From: Piscicola geometra
Taxonomy: Eukaryota; Annelida; Clitellata; Hirudinida; Piscicolidae
Reading direction: 5' to 3'
Assembly: GCA_943735955.1 (NCBI GenBank)
Contig: OX030957.1
Span: 10,405,100 to 10,469,099, forward strand
Length of the DNA: 64,000 nucleotides
Shown: piece by piece, positions 1 to 12,726 of the stretch
Layout: each line of letters starts with the position of its first letter
Numbering within the stretch: the first letter of the stretch is position 1
Translations under genes and position numbers: made by a program
The notes under the pieces: model-generated
What the model was told of the DNA's origin: nothing
What the model saw: the letters and a program-made list of their open reading frames with translations, nothing else
Databases searched by the model: none

Positions 1-294
1 TTTACGAGTAAATTTAATTTTATAATTAATGGAAATATTTATTTAAATGCGTGAGTGTCTGGTAATGTGTTTTGATGTTTCAAACTTGCTATACCCTAAA
101 CTCCCGGTATAGGGCGCATTAGCTTGTAAAATTACATTCAAGAGATAAGAAGTGCGTCTTATAAATAATGCGGATTGATATTGAAAGAAGGAACCAAGTG
201 GATGGATGGATGAATTGATGAATGTTTTGGTGGATGTACTTCTGGGTATGTTTGGGTGGATGAATGGATAAAAAATGTAGGCGTACTTTGTAAC

Positions 295-3200
295 TTCTGG
301 AGGGGTTGGGAGTTGAGGGTCCATGAATAGTGGGGTTCAGGCTTTCCAGAGCACTGACATCTGTACAATGATAGAGTTTTCGTGTTTTGAAATATATCAG
401 GAGCTTTCAATCATTTTTATGTGTTAAAAGCTTAAAAACCATAAAATTACAACTACATAGCGTAGTAATCTAATAAGAGTATCTACAGCACAAAAATAGT
501 AATCATAATTGCAAGAAAGTATTAATCACTTGAAAATAGCGGTTGATCCAACATCGACATGAATATCTCCCAGAGGAATCGTAATGGAAGGAGGTGCTGT
601 GGTGAAATCGGAAAAACAGTGGCGTGGTCAAGGATTTTTTAAAGTCAATATAGTTTATTTTGGGGTGCGATAAACGTAGTTAAATTTTTGAAATATTTGA
701 TTGTTAAAAATTATTTTACGAATTACTCAACATTTCGATCGATTTATTCATCACCAAAAAGTACTACACTAGGGGGGAGCATAAGTAGACAAAAAATCAA
801 AAAATTGTGAATTCGTACGTCCACTTGAAATATGGTTCACTAGATTATTTCATAAATATTCAATACTGGAAGTTGGTACTTTTAATGAAACCCCCTCTTC
901 CACAACCAAAAAAACTAAATCGAAGATTTAGGGTTAAGCCTCATAGTTTTCAAGTATAAAGAAATCATTAGATAATTTAATTCACAGAAATTTCACGATA
1001 AAAAAGTCACTTAATATAGTACTTAATATAATAAAATATTATTAATATAAAAAAAAAATTTGTGCTGCCAGCCGTACACTGGACTTCAACAGTGGCATGA
1101 ACAAAGTTCTGCAATTGATTGGAACGGATAGGAGAATATACCAGGTTTTACAAAGTTTTATGGTGGAAATCAACATTTTTATAAAAATTCAACTGTAGTT
1201 GGACATGTACTTGACATGTGTCTTCAGCTGGTGACTCTTGAGCTCAGCCAAACCCTGGAACCGATTCAATGAGTTTCTTCTCTACCTTGAGCAAAGAATG
1301 GTATCCAATGGGCTGTTTTTTTACAAAGACAACAAGTTCGGGTATTTTCCAAGGCAACAAAAATTCTTATTCACCACTTTAATAATCTCACTGAGTTTTC
1401 AAGCCAGAACCTAAAGATAAACAATCGCCCAGTCTGTCTGGTCAGAGAAGTTGTGGAACCTCCCTATTTCAAGTTGTTTTGGTGGTGTTTTTAATGTTTA
1501 GATGTGCACTTGGTGTAAGTGTATGAATTAATTTTTATTATGCAGCCTCTTCTCAAGACGATTTTAGATAGGCAAAAGAGAGACTAGGACATTGATTAAG
1601 AGACCTTACCTATGGAGTACCCAATAAGTGAGCTGGCTTTTGAAATCGATAACACTCTTGTTCTCAACCTTAGAATAGAAAGGCAGTGTGGTATGGTGAA
1701 CCATAGACTAAAGAAATTAGTAAATTGAATGCAGTCAGTAGATCCATCATCCTATAAAAGATCCAACAGCCTAGAGATGAACAGATCCCGTCTTAAAAGG
1801 CTTCAAAGCTATAAAAAACCAGTAAAGTCTTAAGTAGAGTAAAAGAAAAAAAGCTAAGTTGAAAAAATTTTTTTAAAGCTGGGTTATAGAAAGAAGCGAA
1901 AAAGACTTGAACTTTTATGCCTGTTGAAATAAAAAAATGATTCTTTCCCTGAAAATAAAGAAGTTTAAAATTTTATAAATAAAAGTATCAACCAAAAAGA
2001 TTAAAATATATAAAAATATAAAAAAGTTTAAATAAGTTTGAAAAATGTGTTTTTCTAGTGAATAAAAGGTTTAACATCTCCCATTTTGTGTGTTTCTTTC
2101 CAATCGCGAGTGGAGGGGAACTTATTTTTAACATAAAAAATTAATTTTGTGTCAAACTTCTTGTATTGTTAATCATTTCCTAAGTGGACGTTTTGAAATT
2201 TTAAAATTGATAAATATCCCTAACTACACCTAAACTCTTTACCTACCAATCAATCACTCTTTTTCTCACTCACCTTCAACCGACAAGCACAGAATGGTGG
2301 AAGCCTGACCCACTTTATTGCTGGCCTCACACTTGTACAAACCGTCATCTTCCATTCTCGTTTTTTCTATTAACAACCTGTAATGTTGCCATCATGCTTT
2401 TAAAAGTTGAGTGTGAAAAAAATCTTTTTTTTCAATAAAAGATTTTTCGAAATGTGTAGTTTTTAAGATTAAAAATAGAAATGCAAATTATTTTGACCTT
2501 TGAGATATGTGTGGGATAGTTTCTTTTGAAGGAGGTAGGATACGTTGCCATTTTATCTTTGGGCTGATGAATGAATGAATCGGTACAAGAATGAAGGAAT
2601 AATTGGATTAATGGTACAAATATAGGTAGATTCATAGATAGACATGTGTATTAAGTTATTTTCCCATTTACAATTAATTATCGGTTTTATCATAATTTAA
2701 AAGTAAGTTTTCAAAATAGATTGACTAAAGAATTCGTTATCAAATTTTTCTGTAGATCAGAAACTTTTTTTCATCAGATTTAAATACTTAAACTAAAATT
2801 TTAACAATTTTACTCATCAAACATTAATCTACCCATCAACCCATTCATTAATACAACTAAATATCAGACCAATAACGTATGCAACAACACATTCGCCCAT
2901 CCAATACATACCTTCCGGTGAAAACACACAGTAGACTCACATCCTCCCCTTCCATCACACGCACGTTAGAGGTAGCATACGTGAGCTCAGGAGCCCTGGC
3001 GTAGCTGAACTGGTCTGGTTACCGATATGTGCATAAAACTATTACATTGCCTTTCATTAGTTTTAATTGTTTATCACGCAATCATTATTCATCATTACAC
3101 CATTATTGGGATTATACTTTGAAACAAAAGTTTGGGCACCATACCGTTAATCCGTTTAAACTAGAGCTGTGCTTAAATCTACGTTAACTTTCGATTAACG

Positions 3201-6200
3201 CGTTAAGTTTTTCAACGCCGTTAAATATTTTAACGCAGTTGAAAAAAAATTAACACATTTAAAAATGTTAATTCATTTTAACCTATCCAAATTTAACTGT
3301 TTTTTGCCATTTTGGTTACATGGTCAACAGGTGAACACAAACACTTTCTAATTTACTGTCAACAAACGAATGGGATAAATTGCATTCCGTCAAAAAACTT
3401 TTCGTTTATTATAGATTTTCAACAGGGTGAAAAATACTTAAAATGTTCAATAGTGTTACTTGCAATTTGCTGAACGGGTAGCCGAGTCGGTAGCGACTCT
3501 CGGCTTGACCAATAAAGAAAGATCCTAGGTTTGAGTGCAACCAATGCCCTAGTAACTCAGAGGCGCAAATGAAAATATGCAGCCTAATCTCGTTTGGGTT
3601 ATACGCCACTCTAATAATGCTCGTCATTATTTGTCACTTTACACAAGAAATATGCACTTCAGAAGATGATCTAGCTTACGTAATTCATTTCACACAGAAA
3701 AATTTTTCCGAATTGGAGCAGAAAATGAGTAAACAGAATATCCAATGGTTAAGAATTGCCACATCATTAGACCTCCGATTTAAAAATTGAAAATATTTAC
3801 AAAAAATGAAAGAGTTAAAGAAACTATTACAAAAAAAAGAAAACTTCAAAAACTATACAGCCTTTACCGAACAAAAGACTACAAACATATTAAACTTCAG
3901 ATTCAATCTTTAAACGTTATAGGACAGAATCTGATGTAGGCTTTGAAAGTTGTCTTCTTGTTTAGTGGCAACATCACGAAGGGGCATATCCGGCTCTTGC
4001 GAAACTGGCAAGAAAGTACTTGTCATCTTCTGCAAGTACAGTTCTATGTGAACGTCTATTCAGCTTGTCAGAACACATAGGTAGCAAGAAAAGAGCCTCT
4101 GTAGATCTAACTAGTGTTGAAAAACTTGTTTGCTTGAGTAACTGGCTCAAAAATGATGTGTAACAATTGTATTTTTTATCATTCATGAATTCCTTTTTTT
4201 AATTCTGAATTACTTTTATTAAAAAGATTAGAGACGATTTCATTTGTAAAATATTTTTTAAACATTTTTTTATACTAATGTCAAATATCCTAAAAACATT
4301 GCGTTAAAATACGATTAACGTACGATTAAATGTTTTAATCGAACGGTTAACGGCGATTAAAATTTTTAATCGTGGAAAAGCTCTAGTTTAAACGTAATTA
4401 ACAAAATTAGCACTTTGTTGACGATTAAACTTTTAAGTTACTTTTTGAATTAAATGATGGAAAAATTAATTTTCGTTACATTATACTTCCGTTAATCAGT
4501 ATGATCGCATTAAATTTTTTTCCCATTTTCAGTTAATCATTTTGCTCAAATCAAATCACTGTTTTTTCAACTTTTTTAAATTAATGAATACATTAAATTT
4601 TTTATTTTCTTTAGGTATGCTTAGTTTATTATTTATGTGATGTTGTCACGGATATGTTGGAAACCTGTACTCGTTGTTTTTTTATTTTAATTTTGTGTTA
4701 ACCTATTTCAAATTAAATACTGAATGTTCCATATAATTTAAAAGATATTTTGGCTTAAACAAACTTATCAAATTAGCAAACAATAATTTTTTGTGCCTTT
4801 CAAATTTTTACAAGTCTAATAAAGATTACCAAAGTTAACATTCTAGTTAACGGATCATAGATTAACAAGCTCAAATTTTTGAATTACTGGAAGAACTTTA
4901 TTTACTACTTTTTACCGCCGTCTTCACTACCATTACGGCCACACTACCAATAGAATACTTTTAAAAAAGTCATTATGCCAAAACCCTAATAACCCGTATC
5001 ACTTACTCCCGATACTTCACCACCAAACACGACAACCCACCAGGCACGATGATGAGTCTGAAGACGCAGCCTGTGATCTTCTTTCGCAAGATGTAATTGT
5101 ATGCGTCGTATTTCACCACCTGCAAATCAAACATTGAGACAAGTCAAACAAAAGCGAAAGCAGAATAAAGTATTGGTATAGTAGTTTTGTAAAAAATATT
5201 GGAAAAAGTCGTTAAAACAAGTTTTATAATCATTAAAAACATGATTACAAACATGTAATTTGCGCTTCTGTGTTTGAAAACTTCATTGTTGATGAGTTAT
5301 TATAAAAATAAATGAAAAATTATTTAGTAAAATAATTAAAACATATAATTAAAATGGTTAAATTTTAGTGCAGAATCTTTAAGTATTAGAAGAACGTCTC
5401 ACTTTGTCTGTCATATCTTCCTTGACAATGGCAGGAAATATGAGTTTGCCAGCTGGAAATGGTGATGAATAAAAATATTGGAGTGGTGGTGAGCTCATCA
5501 AAATATCTATGAACTAGAACTAAAGAAAACAATAAAAAGATAATATCTTCGTATCTTGATCCGTCCAGATTTAAGTTTAGAATTATTTTTTCTGTAGAAA
5601 AATCATTAGAAAAAATCATATTTTTGAATTAATTCTTATTGCAGTCTACTAATTCGAATTATATATTTTTCGTCTTTATTGATTATGGGAAATTGCATCA
5701 AAAATTCGTTCATCCACGGGCTTTTATAGCTCGGTTGTCTTTTTTTCATAAACATCTTCATTGTTTGGATACATGCATTTCTAGTCTAATTTCCGTAAAA
5801 TACTAGAATCTACGGCAACCCATCATGTAATGCACCATCATTTTCGAAAAAAATATTGTTTTTGGGGGCTTTTATGTTAGACATAAAAAAAGATTAATTT
5901 GAAGAAAAAAAATTGAACTTAATAAATATAAATTTGAAACATTACCATTTTACTCAAAGTTACATTTAATTGAAAAATAACCCCACAAAGAAAATCTAAA
6001 AGTGGTTTTTGAAAATATGTTACTAGAGGAAGAATCAAAATAATGAAAATCATATGACCAGACTGAGTACACACCTCACCTCTGTCATCTGCCACAACAG
6101 TTTTCCAGTTTTCGGCAGTAGCAGGCTGGTTGGTAGAAAGATGCACCAAACTCCAGAGATGGGTGGGAAGGGGTGTGCTGATTATGTTACTGCAGTCTAA

Positions 6201-7860
6201 CTGCAGTGGTCTTCCTTCAACCACTGTTATGTTTTGCATCAAACGATAAGGACTCTTCTCTTGTAATACTATGGGTATTTAGTTTGGAGAAGTGAGGATG
6301 ATGTTTATTACGGTGATGTCAATAAAAAGACAAAAATATTTCTTAAAATTTTTATATCGTAAATTATAAATAAAAAAATAAAAAATTGTGTAAACGTAAA
6401 AATCAAAAATTTAAACGAAAAAATATAAAGTAACAATAAGTTAAATAATCTGGAAAGAGATTTAAAAATGAATATGATGGCTTAGTTCATGGCCCTCACG
6501 AACCAGCTGGGATGAACAGGCTGAGGTTTGAAAAGGTCGATCCGTATGTATTATGAGCAGTGCATTGAAGACTGAAGGGCAGTGAGAGGTGCTTGGTGTT
6601 GAGATGGATGCTTGAGGTGTGCATTGGTGAGGTGTGGTTGGTGGCTTGGATGTCGTGCTGTAGCATGCTTTCCTTGTCCAACTCAGTGTCGTTTAGTCGC
6701 CACGTAAAGCTGTGTTGTTGTTTTTGTGATGATTAATGCAAAAACTATTTTGGAATATTTGATGAATAAGCAAGATCTGAAAACCTATTTTTCTTCTATC
6801 AATCATACATACAATCATATCAAAATTAATTATATCTCACTCGTCTAAAAAATACCTACTAATTATTCTATTTTGGCTAATAATTAATTTATTTCTCTTA
6901 TCAGATGAAAGTTAACTTGAACCCATCAACCAATCGACCTACATAATTTTATAACTTTAACAATCTATCAGACTTATCAACTTTATTCAAACACTCTTCT
7001 CGCACTTCCTCGAATGATCTTTCTTCACCTTTAACCATGGGTTATGACTCTAAAACTTTTTTAACAACTTCTTTTTATGTTCATTTCATTGGGGGATGAG
7101 TAAAACTTCCACGCATAAAACCACCTAGTTTCTTTGATGAGTACAATGCATGGAAAAGTATACTCGATGATGTTATAATGAAAAGTTTTTGTGCGAAAAA
7201 GTTTCTCTAGATCTGTTAGAACCAAATACATTCATGTTTTTTAGATGAAAGTTCTTCGTTTATAACCTCAGGCTAATAAATTTGATTTTTTTCACAATCC
7301 TTCCATGTACCATTCTTCTTTTTTTTATTTTTTTACTTTTTCTAGTATCCCTACCTACCTACTCTTTTAATCTAAACATTGTTTTGTCTACCAAGTAGGA
7401 AGTACCTACCCAATTTGTATACATAAATCTTCATTTTTTCTTTTTAATAACGTTTCAGAAGTGATAATCTTTAGACACTTCATCATTCTACTTATTAATT
7501 TTTTTACCTACCTACACAATGTATGAATCCGCTAATTTTATCATTCTAGCTACATCGCCTACCCTAAACATTCAATTACACCTACCCAAAACACACATGT
7601 CTGCCAAATCTTTGAATCATCTACTAATCGCAATGCTTGCCTACTCATTTTTTAATTCATTTTTATTACCTTTTCTCACCAACCAACGGTTCTTCACTTA
7701 TTCCAATTCAACCACATACCCGACCCTACAATCATGAATTCACCTGGGGTCAGGACTGCCCACAGCAGCGCACTGCATGAGCAGCTTGACTCCGGGAACA
7801 TAGTATGAAAGTCTGGGAGGTCCTTCGGTGACTATGGGAGCTCCGAAATCATCTAGGTGA
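295..7860 (-). CDS. L1-CAM/neuroglian-like Ig cell-adhesion protein, N-terminal part (3' end outside window)
   Basis: Nine exons on the minus strand join with matching phases: 7860-7744, 6709-6504, 6259-6080, 5452-5403, 5119-5007, 3004-2912, 2377-2274, 596-530 and 360-295; the last continues beyond the left edge. Ig1 starts APIVTEGPPRLSYYVPG with its first Cys in LLMQCAAVGSPDP, then FTWRLND and LQCTAHNTYG. Ig2 has VVEGRPLQLDC, PLPTHLWSL and GKLIFPAIVKEDMTDK, an arrangement typical of L1/neuroglian Ig2. Ig3 has VMEGEDVSLLC and DDGLYKCEASNKVGQ. Ig4 has APPSITIPLGD, FKCQCSGKPEPHYSWTLN. Such proteins are neuronal membrane adhesion molecules with six Ig and several fibronectin III domains; the later domains lie outside. 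Oddities: the second Ig2 Cys is Tyr (VVKYDAYN), and no exon for the middle of Ig3 was found. The signal-peptide exon was not found to the right of 7860. Family assignment is by recognition, not by a search. Confidence 0.8.
1140..1870 (+). repeat. Dispersed repeat of unknown family, copy 1 (degraded coding traces)
   Basis: This stretch matches, in inverted orientation, 35650-37262. Shared blocks include ATGAGTTTCTTCTCT near 1269, CAGCCT..CTCAAGACG near 1545 and GGCAGTGTGGTA near 1681. Both copies give related peptides, for example YPISELAFEIDNTL here and YPVSEQAFETNYTL there, and similar NEFLLYLEQ / NEFLLFLEQ segments, but stops and frameshifts interrupt both. It lies in an intron of the Ig-protein gene. 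I do not recognise the family. Confidence 0.65.
3162..4385 (+). mobile_element. hAT DNA transposon, degraded, with perfect 8-bp target-site duplication
   Basis: The element begins TAGAGCTGTGC and ends with the inverted form (AGCTCTA), and both flanks carry gtttaaac (3154-3161 and 4386-4393). An 8-bp duplication is characteristic of hAT insertions. Coding remains are a middle piece near 3700-3790 (IATSLDLRFKN) and the C-terminal dimerisation domain at about 3968-4162 (YPALAKLARKYLS, then ERLFSLSEHIGSKKRAS, then VEKLVCLSNWL). Most of the transposase, including the N-terminal zinc finger and RNase-H-like core, is absent or unreadable, so it cannot be autonomous. It sits in the intron between Ig2 and Ig3 of the adhesion gene. 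Confidence 0.88.
3474..3545 (+). repeat. tRNA-derived SINE-like fragment inside the hAT element
   Basis: TAGCCGAGTCGG resembles a polymerase III A box and GGTTTGAGTGCAACC a decayed B box at a suitable spacing. No tail or target duplication was resolved. It could instead be chance similarity within the hAT element. Confidence 0.35.
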
Positions 7861-8655
7861 CTGTAGTGGTCTTGGGAGAAGACTGATGATGGAATGGTGA
7901 GTATTTGAGGGTGGATGAAGAGAGATGTGTAGATTTGAAAATAGTTAAGAATTAAATTGAAAAGTAAAAAATAAAAAATTCAACATGTAAGAAAAAATAA
8001 AAAATTAAGATTCTGTTAATTTGTTTTTTTTCAATATTTAATTAATAAAACTCTAAATTTTTATTCGGTGTATTTATAAAGAGAATATGTTTCCGAACAA
8101 TGTGACGAACAGTAGAATAAATGTAAACATAATTATTTGGCTAATTACAATGGCAAAAAACCTGCAGACAGAAGAAAACAGGCAAAAAGCGACAGTTTGG
8201 ACATCTGATGGCTAGAAAAGAGACCTTTGCCAGGAATCAGCATGCCACTTTAAAATGCTCCTTCACTGCCAATTGAGAACCTTTCCATGGAATTTTATTC
8301 GGTTGAAAGTTTCAAGATTCAAATCTTTCTTGTTATGAAAAAAATTATCCTCAACTTTTTTCAACTGAAAAAAAATTCCTTTCATGCCAACTTGCCCATC
8401 CAAGAGTGGTCCAACTGTCCACAAAAACAAACAGCAGTGAAAAGATCTAAATAGGTCTTTGGAACCGATATACACACACGTGCTCTCACATCCACATACA
8501 TACACGCACTCAGACAAATGAAACTCGTACGTACATTCAACATGCGTGTCATAATGGGGCTACACAGCCTCCAAGAAATCAATAATACCGCCCCTTTCCG
8601 ACACACAAAGTCTGTATGACCATAAAGCTTACAAAATTATATAGAGTTTTTGTGT
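7861..8655. other. Gene-free interval, nothing recognised
   Basis: AT-rich sequence to the right of the first recognised Ig1 exon. The start and signal-peptide exon of the adhesion gene should lie in or beyond this direction, but I could not identify it. The open frames near 8263-8606 have no recognisable domain. Confidence 0.5.
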
Positions 8656-8661
8656 TTTGTA

Positions 8662-8998
<337 letters not shown>

Positions 8999-9605
8999 TG
9001 GGCGTAAAGTGTGGGTGGGTGTGGATGTGTGAATAATACAATGTCTTTATGTGGGTGTGTCTGTGTTCGTGTGTTTTTGTTTGTGTGTTTGTGTGTGTGT
9101 GTATATGTGTTTGTATTTGTGTATTTTATGTTTTTATATGTTCATTTTTTCATATGCAGATAGACTATGGAAAAAATTAGAAGTAGAATGAGTAAGATTG
9201 GTTTTCCGATTGGCTAAGGTTTTCTTATGGGAGTGGGTGTGTTTCCAAGTGCTTTCAGATAAACATCTCACTCGTAAAGAAAGAGGATGAGACAAAATAA
9301 ATTGTGAAGAAGAAAAAAAAGAAAACAAGATAGAAGAAAGGAAGAAAAGGATAAAGATTAGAAAGTATTTTTTTTGAGAAAAAAAACAGAAAAATTATAA
9401 TGAGAAAAATTAAAACTTCCGAATATTCTGTTCGAATTTATTATCGAATAGTTTAAAATTATTTCTTTCGCAATTAATCGAATAGCTTCATAAGATCGAA
9501 TTCAAATATTGGTCACGTGATAATTGAGAGGAAAATCATGACATAAACCAATTAAGAAGCGTTAGTTTATTTCAACCAATTCCAATATTTTTCAAAGTTG
9601 TTCCA
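8999..9605. other. Gene-free interval with GT-rich and A-rich low-complexity DNA
   Basis: Degenerate GTGT/TTTGT sequence to about 9130, then A-rich sequence. No coding region, RNA gene or element end was recognised. Confidence 0.5.
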
Positions 9606-9607
9606 GG

Positions 9608-10756
9608 CCTGAAATAAGCGAAGAAAGCCCTTCCATACCGAAGGCAGAAGTGGAAGAGGCCGTGCGTCACCTGAAAGTAGGAAAATCGCCAGGAGTGGAA
9701 AAAGTTTCTTCCGAACTGATCAAATAAGGAAGAGAGGCAACAACTGCAGCAAAAACAAAAGTATGCAGAAAATTTGGAAGATTTAAAAATGACGCAAGGA
9801 ATGAACCCAGTCGCTGATAATCCTTTTACCTAAGAAGGGTAACATCAAACTCTGTGAAAACTATTGCACCATCAGTCTCATCAGCCATCCTAGCAAGGTA
9901 ATGCTACGGATAATCCTAAACAGATTTAAAACAAGGTTGAAGAAATTCTAACTGAAGAACAGGCTGGATTCAGAGCGGAAGAAGCACTGTGGAGCAGGCT
10001 GATAACAGAAAAACACCTGCAACACCACGCGAGATCTACCACAACTTTAATGACTCTAAAAAAGCATTCGAACGCGTTTGGCATGACGGTTTGCTTCAGA
10101 TAATGAAAAATTTGAACTTTGATGAAGGGCTAATAAATATAATCGAAGACGTCTATAAAAACGCCAACAGTGCAGTAATTAGTCCTCTTATAAGTACTTC
10201 TCAATGGGCAGTTAGGAGAATTCTTCAAAACATCAGTGGGAGCTCGTCAAGGGTGTCTGCTTTCCCCTGCTTTTTCAACATTTTCCTAGAAAAAATAATG
10301 CAAGAAACTCTCCAAGATCATCATTTTACCATCTCTATTGGTAGCAGGTCATTCTCCAACTTAAAGTTTGCTGACGACATCGATCCAATGGGTGGATCCA
10401 GCAGTGAACTTTAAGACCTCACCAACAAACTTAACGAAAGAGCAATTGTTTACGGGATGGAAGTGAGCTCAGAAAATTCCAAAGTGAATAGTACAGCAAA
10501 TAACTCAAGTGAAATAACGATGAATAGAAAAAATCTAGAAGTGTCACTCTTCAAGTACCTAGGAGTAACCCTGTCGAAAGATGGAACAGAACAGAGATAA
10601 AACCTAGAATCTCAACGGCAACTGCAGCAATGGCCATACTTAATCGGTTATGGTTAAGTAATTCTATCATCTTCTCTGTCAGATACAGACTCTACAAGTC
10701 ACTGGTGCTCAGTATCCTACTTTACGGATGTGAGATCTGGACTCTTAACGCAAAAC
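9608..10756 (+). mobile_element. Degraded, 5'-truncated LINE reverse transcriptase
   Basis: Reverse-transcriptase pieces follow one another across frames: EAVRHLKVGKSPG near 9650, LPKKGNIKLCENY near 9830, DSKKAFERVWHDGLLQIMKN at 10050-10110, FNIFLEKIMQETLQ near 10290, then the catalytic region LKFADDIDPMGGSSSEL near 10363-10412, FKYLG-like residues near 10555 and LYKSLVLSILLYGCEIWTL near 10690. Several stops and frameshifts break it. The N-terminal endonuclease is missing. It belongs to the APE-type non-LTR retrotransposons; the clade is not clear. It ends abruptly at a tRNA-derived SINE. Confidence 0.85.
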
Positions 10757-10950
10757 CCCGTGGCGAGCGGGTTGGCCTAAATGGAAAAGTTGTTGGACCT
10801 GCAACTCATAGGTCGCCAGTTCGAATCCCTGTTCAGCCAATCATGAGCTATCATATCCCTAGTGTATAGGATACGGTGTTTTACGACTTATGTCGTGTGA
10901 GTGGGGCCTCAGTTGCGTGCCTTGGCGCATTATAAATACGCATTATTTAT
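10757..10950 (+). repeat. tRNA-derived SINE
   Basis: TGGCGAGCGGGTTGG fits a polymerase III A box and AGTTCGAATCC, about 50 bp on, fits a B box (one mismatch to the consensus). A non-tRNA body follows, ending in an AT-rich tail (CGCATTATTTATAAAA). It was probably inserted into the preceding LINE. Target duplications were not resolved. Confidence 0.7.
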
Positions 10951-10978
10951 AAAAACAGAACGTAAGATAAAAGTCTAA

Positions 10979-11117
10979 AAAACATTATTTAATCTTAAAA
11001 ACATTATTTAATCTTGAAAAAAATTATTTAATCTTAAAAAACATTATTTAATCTTAAAAAAGATAATTAAATCTTAAAAAACATAATTAAATCTTAAAAA
11101 ACATTATTTAATTGTAA
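10979..11117. repeat. AT-rich minisatellite, about 20-bp unit, about 7 copies
   Basis: Imperfect tandem copies of AAAAACATTATTTAATCTT. It may be an extended tail region of the neighbouring SINE/LINE. Confidence 0.85.
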
Positions 11118-11760
11118 AAGTGCAATATTTTTTTTTAATAAACATTTTTTTAACTTTAAAAATAAATTATTTGATTTAACTTTAAAAAAGCAATAATTAA
11201 TTTAACTTAAAAAAGCAATAATTAATTTTAAAGTTATTGAAAAGTATGAAGAACGAAAAAAATTGGTTGAACGAGTAGGCTAGAAAAAGGAAATAAATTA
11301 TTATGAATAAAAAAAATTATATAAAAAATGGATGGGCTGTAGACATAGTAAGCAGGTAAGAAGGGGCCGGAAACAATTAGAATGCTTGTGAACCTACGCA
11401 CGGAGCTTCATGTCTGAGTGACGGCCATTAAAGTCTTTTCACGACCACACAATCTTCTCATTTCACAAAAATTAAACTAATAAAAGTTTCATTTTTAATT
11501 AAAAATTAGAGTAAAAATATTTTTACACAAGTAGACGTTGTGAATGGTAGACTGTTCCATATGTAATTTTATGTACGTAATGAATACACCACCAGCCCTT
11601 TGTCATCCAGTAAGGTGCGCACCCTTCATACATTAAGATTGCCTTTCTACACGCCTCAGAGACTTTAACAATAAAACAATTAAGTGCCTCCGATGCAATG
11701 AGCTTGCTATGATTCGCATTATGTGCAACAACCAAGATGAAATTAGTTAGACTTATATAA
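11118..11760. other. Interval without a recognised gene; one unidentified minus-strand ORF (11523-11768)
   Basis: The sequence is A/T-rich except for 11340-11450. The 81-codon minus-strand frame has a plausible composition (for example VSEACRKAILMYEGCAPYW) but matches no family I know, and its start overlaps the tail of the adjacent LINE. I would not call it a gene without transcript evidence. Confidence 0.35.
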
Positions 11761-12345
11761 TACAACAATACAATACAATACGACGAGTGTTATTAACGTG
11801 GCGTAAACCTGGACGGGCTTCAAGTCCACTAAGTTATGGAAAATTGGTTAATAATATTAATAATGATGTATGAATAAATGGTAAGAATAGGTAAAATAAA
11901 TTATTGAAATTTAACAATATAATCATTTCTATATATATATATTTTTTTTTTTAATGGACAAAATACATTTTTTTAAAGGTTAAAACTGAAATAATAATAA
12001 CAATAAATTTAAGATAAAAGTATATATCTATATTATTTTATTATTATGATTTATTTTACAATTATTATCGATCCTATATATATATATATATATATATAAA
12101 ATATTATAAATAATATTTATTTTAAAATTGTTATTGACCATTAGTATGAAAAAAAAAAAATAAATATGAAATTGGGAAGCAAGAAATTGAAGAATGGAAA
12201 TTGAGCAGTAAATTTCTAAGTTATTGTGATCGGTCGAACAAGTACGTTTTCAGGGAACGTCTGTCGAGCTCGGGATTTGAGTCTATTGGGAAGACTATTC
12301 CAAAGAGTCGGCGCTGCGACAAAAAAGCTTCTTGCACCTGCATAC
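11761..12345 (-). mobile_element. 5'-truncated CR1-type LINE (same family as 19318-21668)
   Basis: The minus strand reads the last approximately 45 codons of the reverse transcriptase (frame-shifted copy of the region at 21050-21180), the 3' UTR with the conserved block GAAGCCCGTCC..GTTTACGCCACG, and the pentanucleotide tail (TATTG)n, seen here as CAATA repeats at 11761-11781. 5' truncation and a short tandem-repeat tail are typical of CR1/L2-group insertions. Confidence 0.85.
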
Positions 12346-12726
12346 TTGAGTATGTTGGCCTGTGTTATTTAAGTCTTACATTTACGATTAAAATCGCTAT
12401 ATTTTTCTGCAAATAGCTTTTAGTGGTATCGAGTATCCAAAAACAGATGTTCTATATTTTGTAAAAAAATCTTCAATATTAAATATTATAAATTATGAAT
12501 ATTATAAAAGTTTAACTATTTTGCGGTATTATCAATGGCCCTAAACCCTCACATCCTGTTAATTCTATTTTTATATTTAGGCTCGTTGGATACATAGAAT
12601 TGGTTCAATGCCACTCCAAATATTTATTTTTTCTCACGAAAATTATTAAGTTCAAATTTGATAATTTTTTATAATTTGCTTCTATTTTTTCAATTCAGTT
12701 TTTAACTGAATATAAAGTGTAACAAG

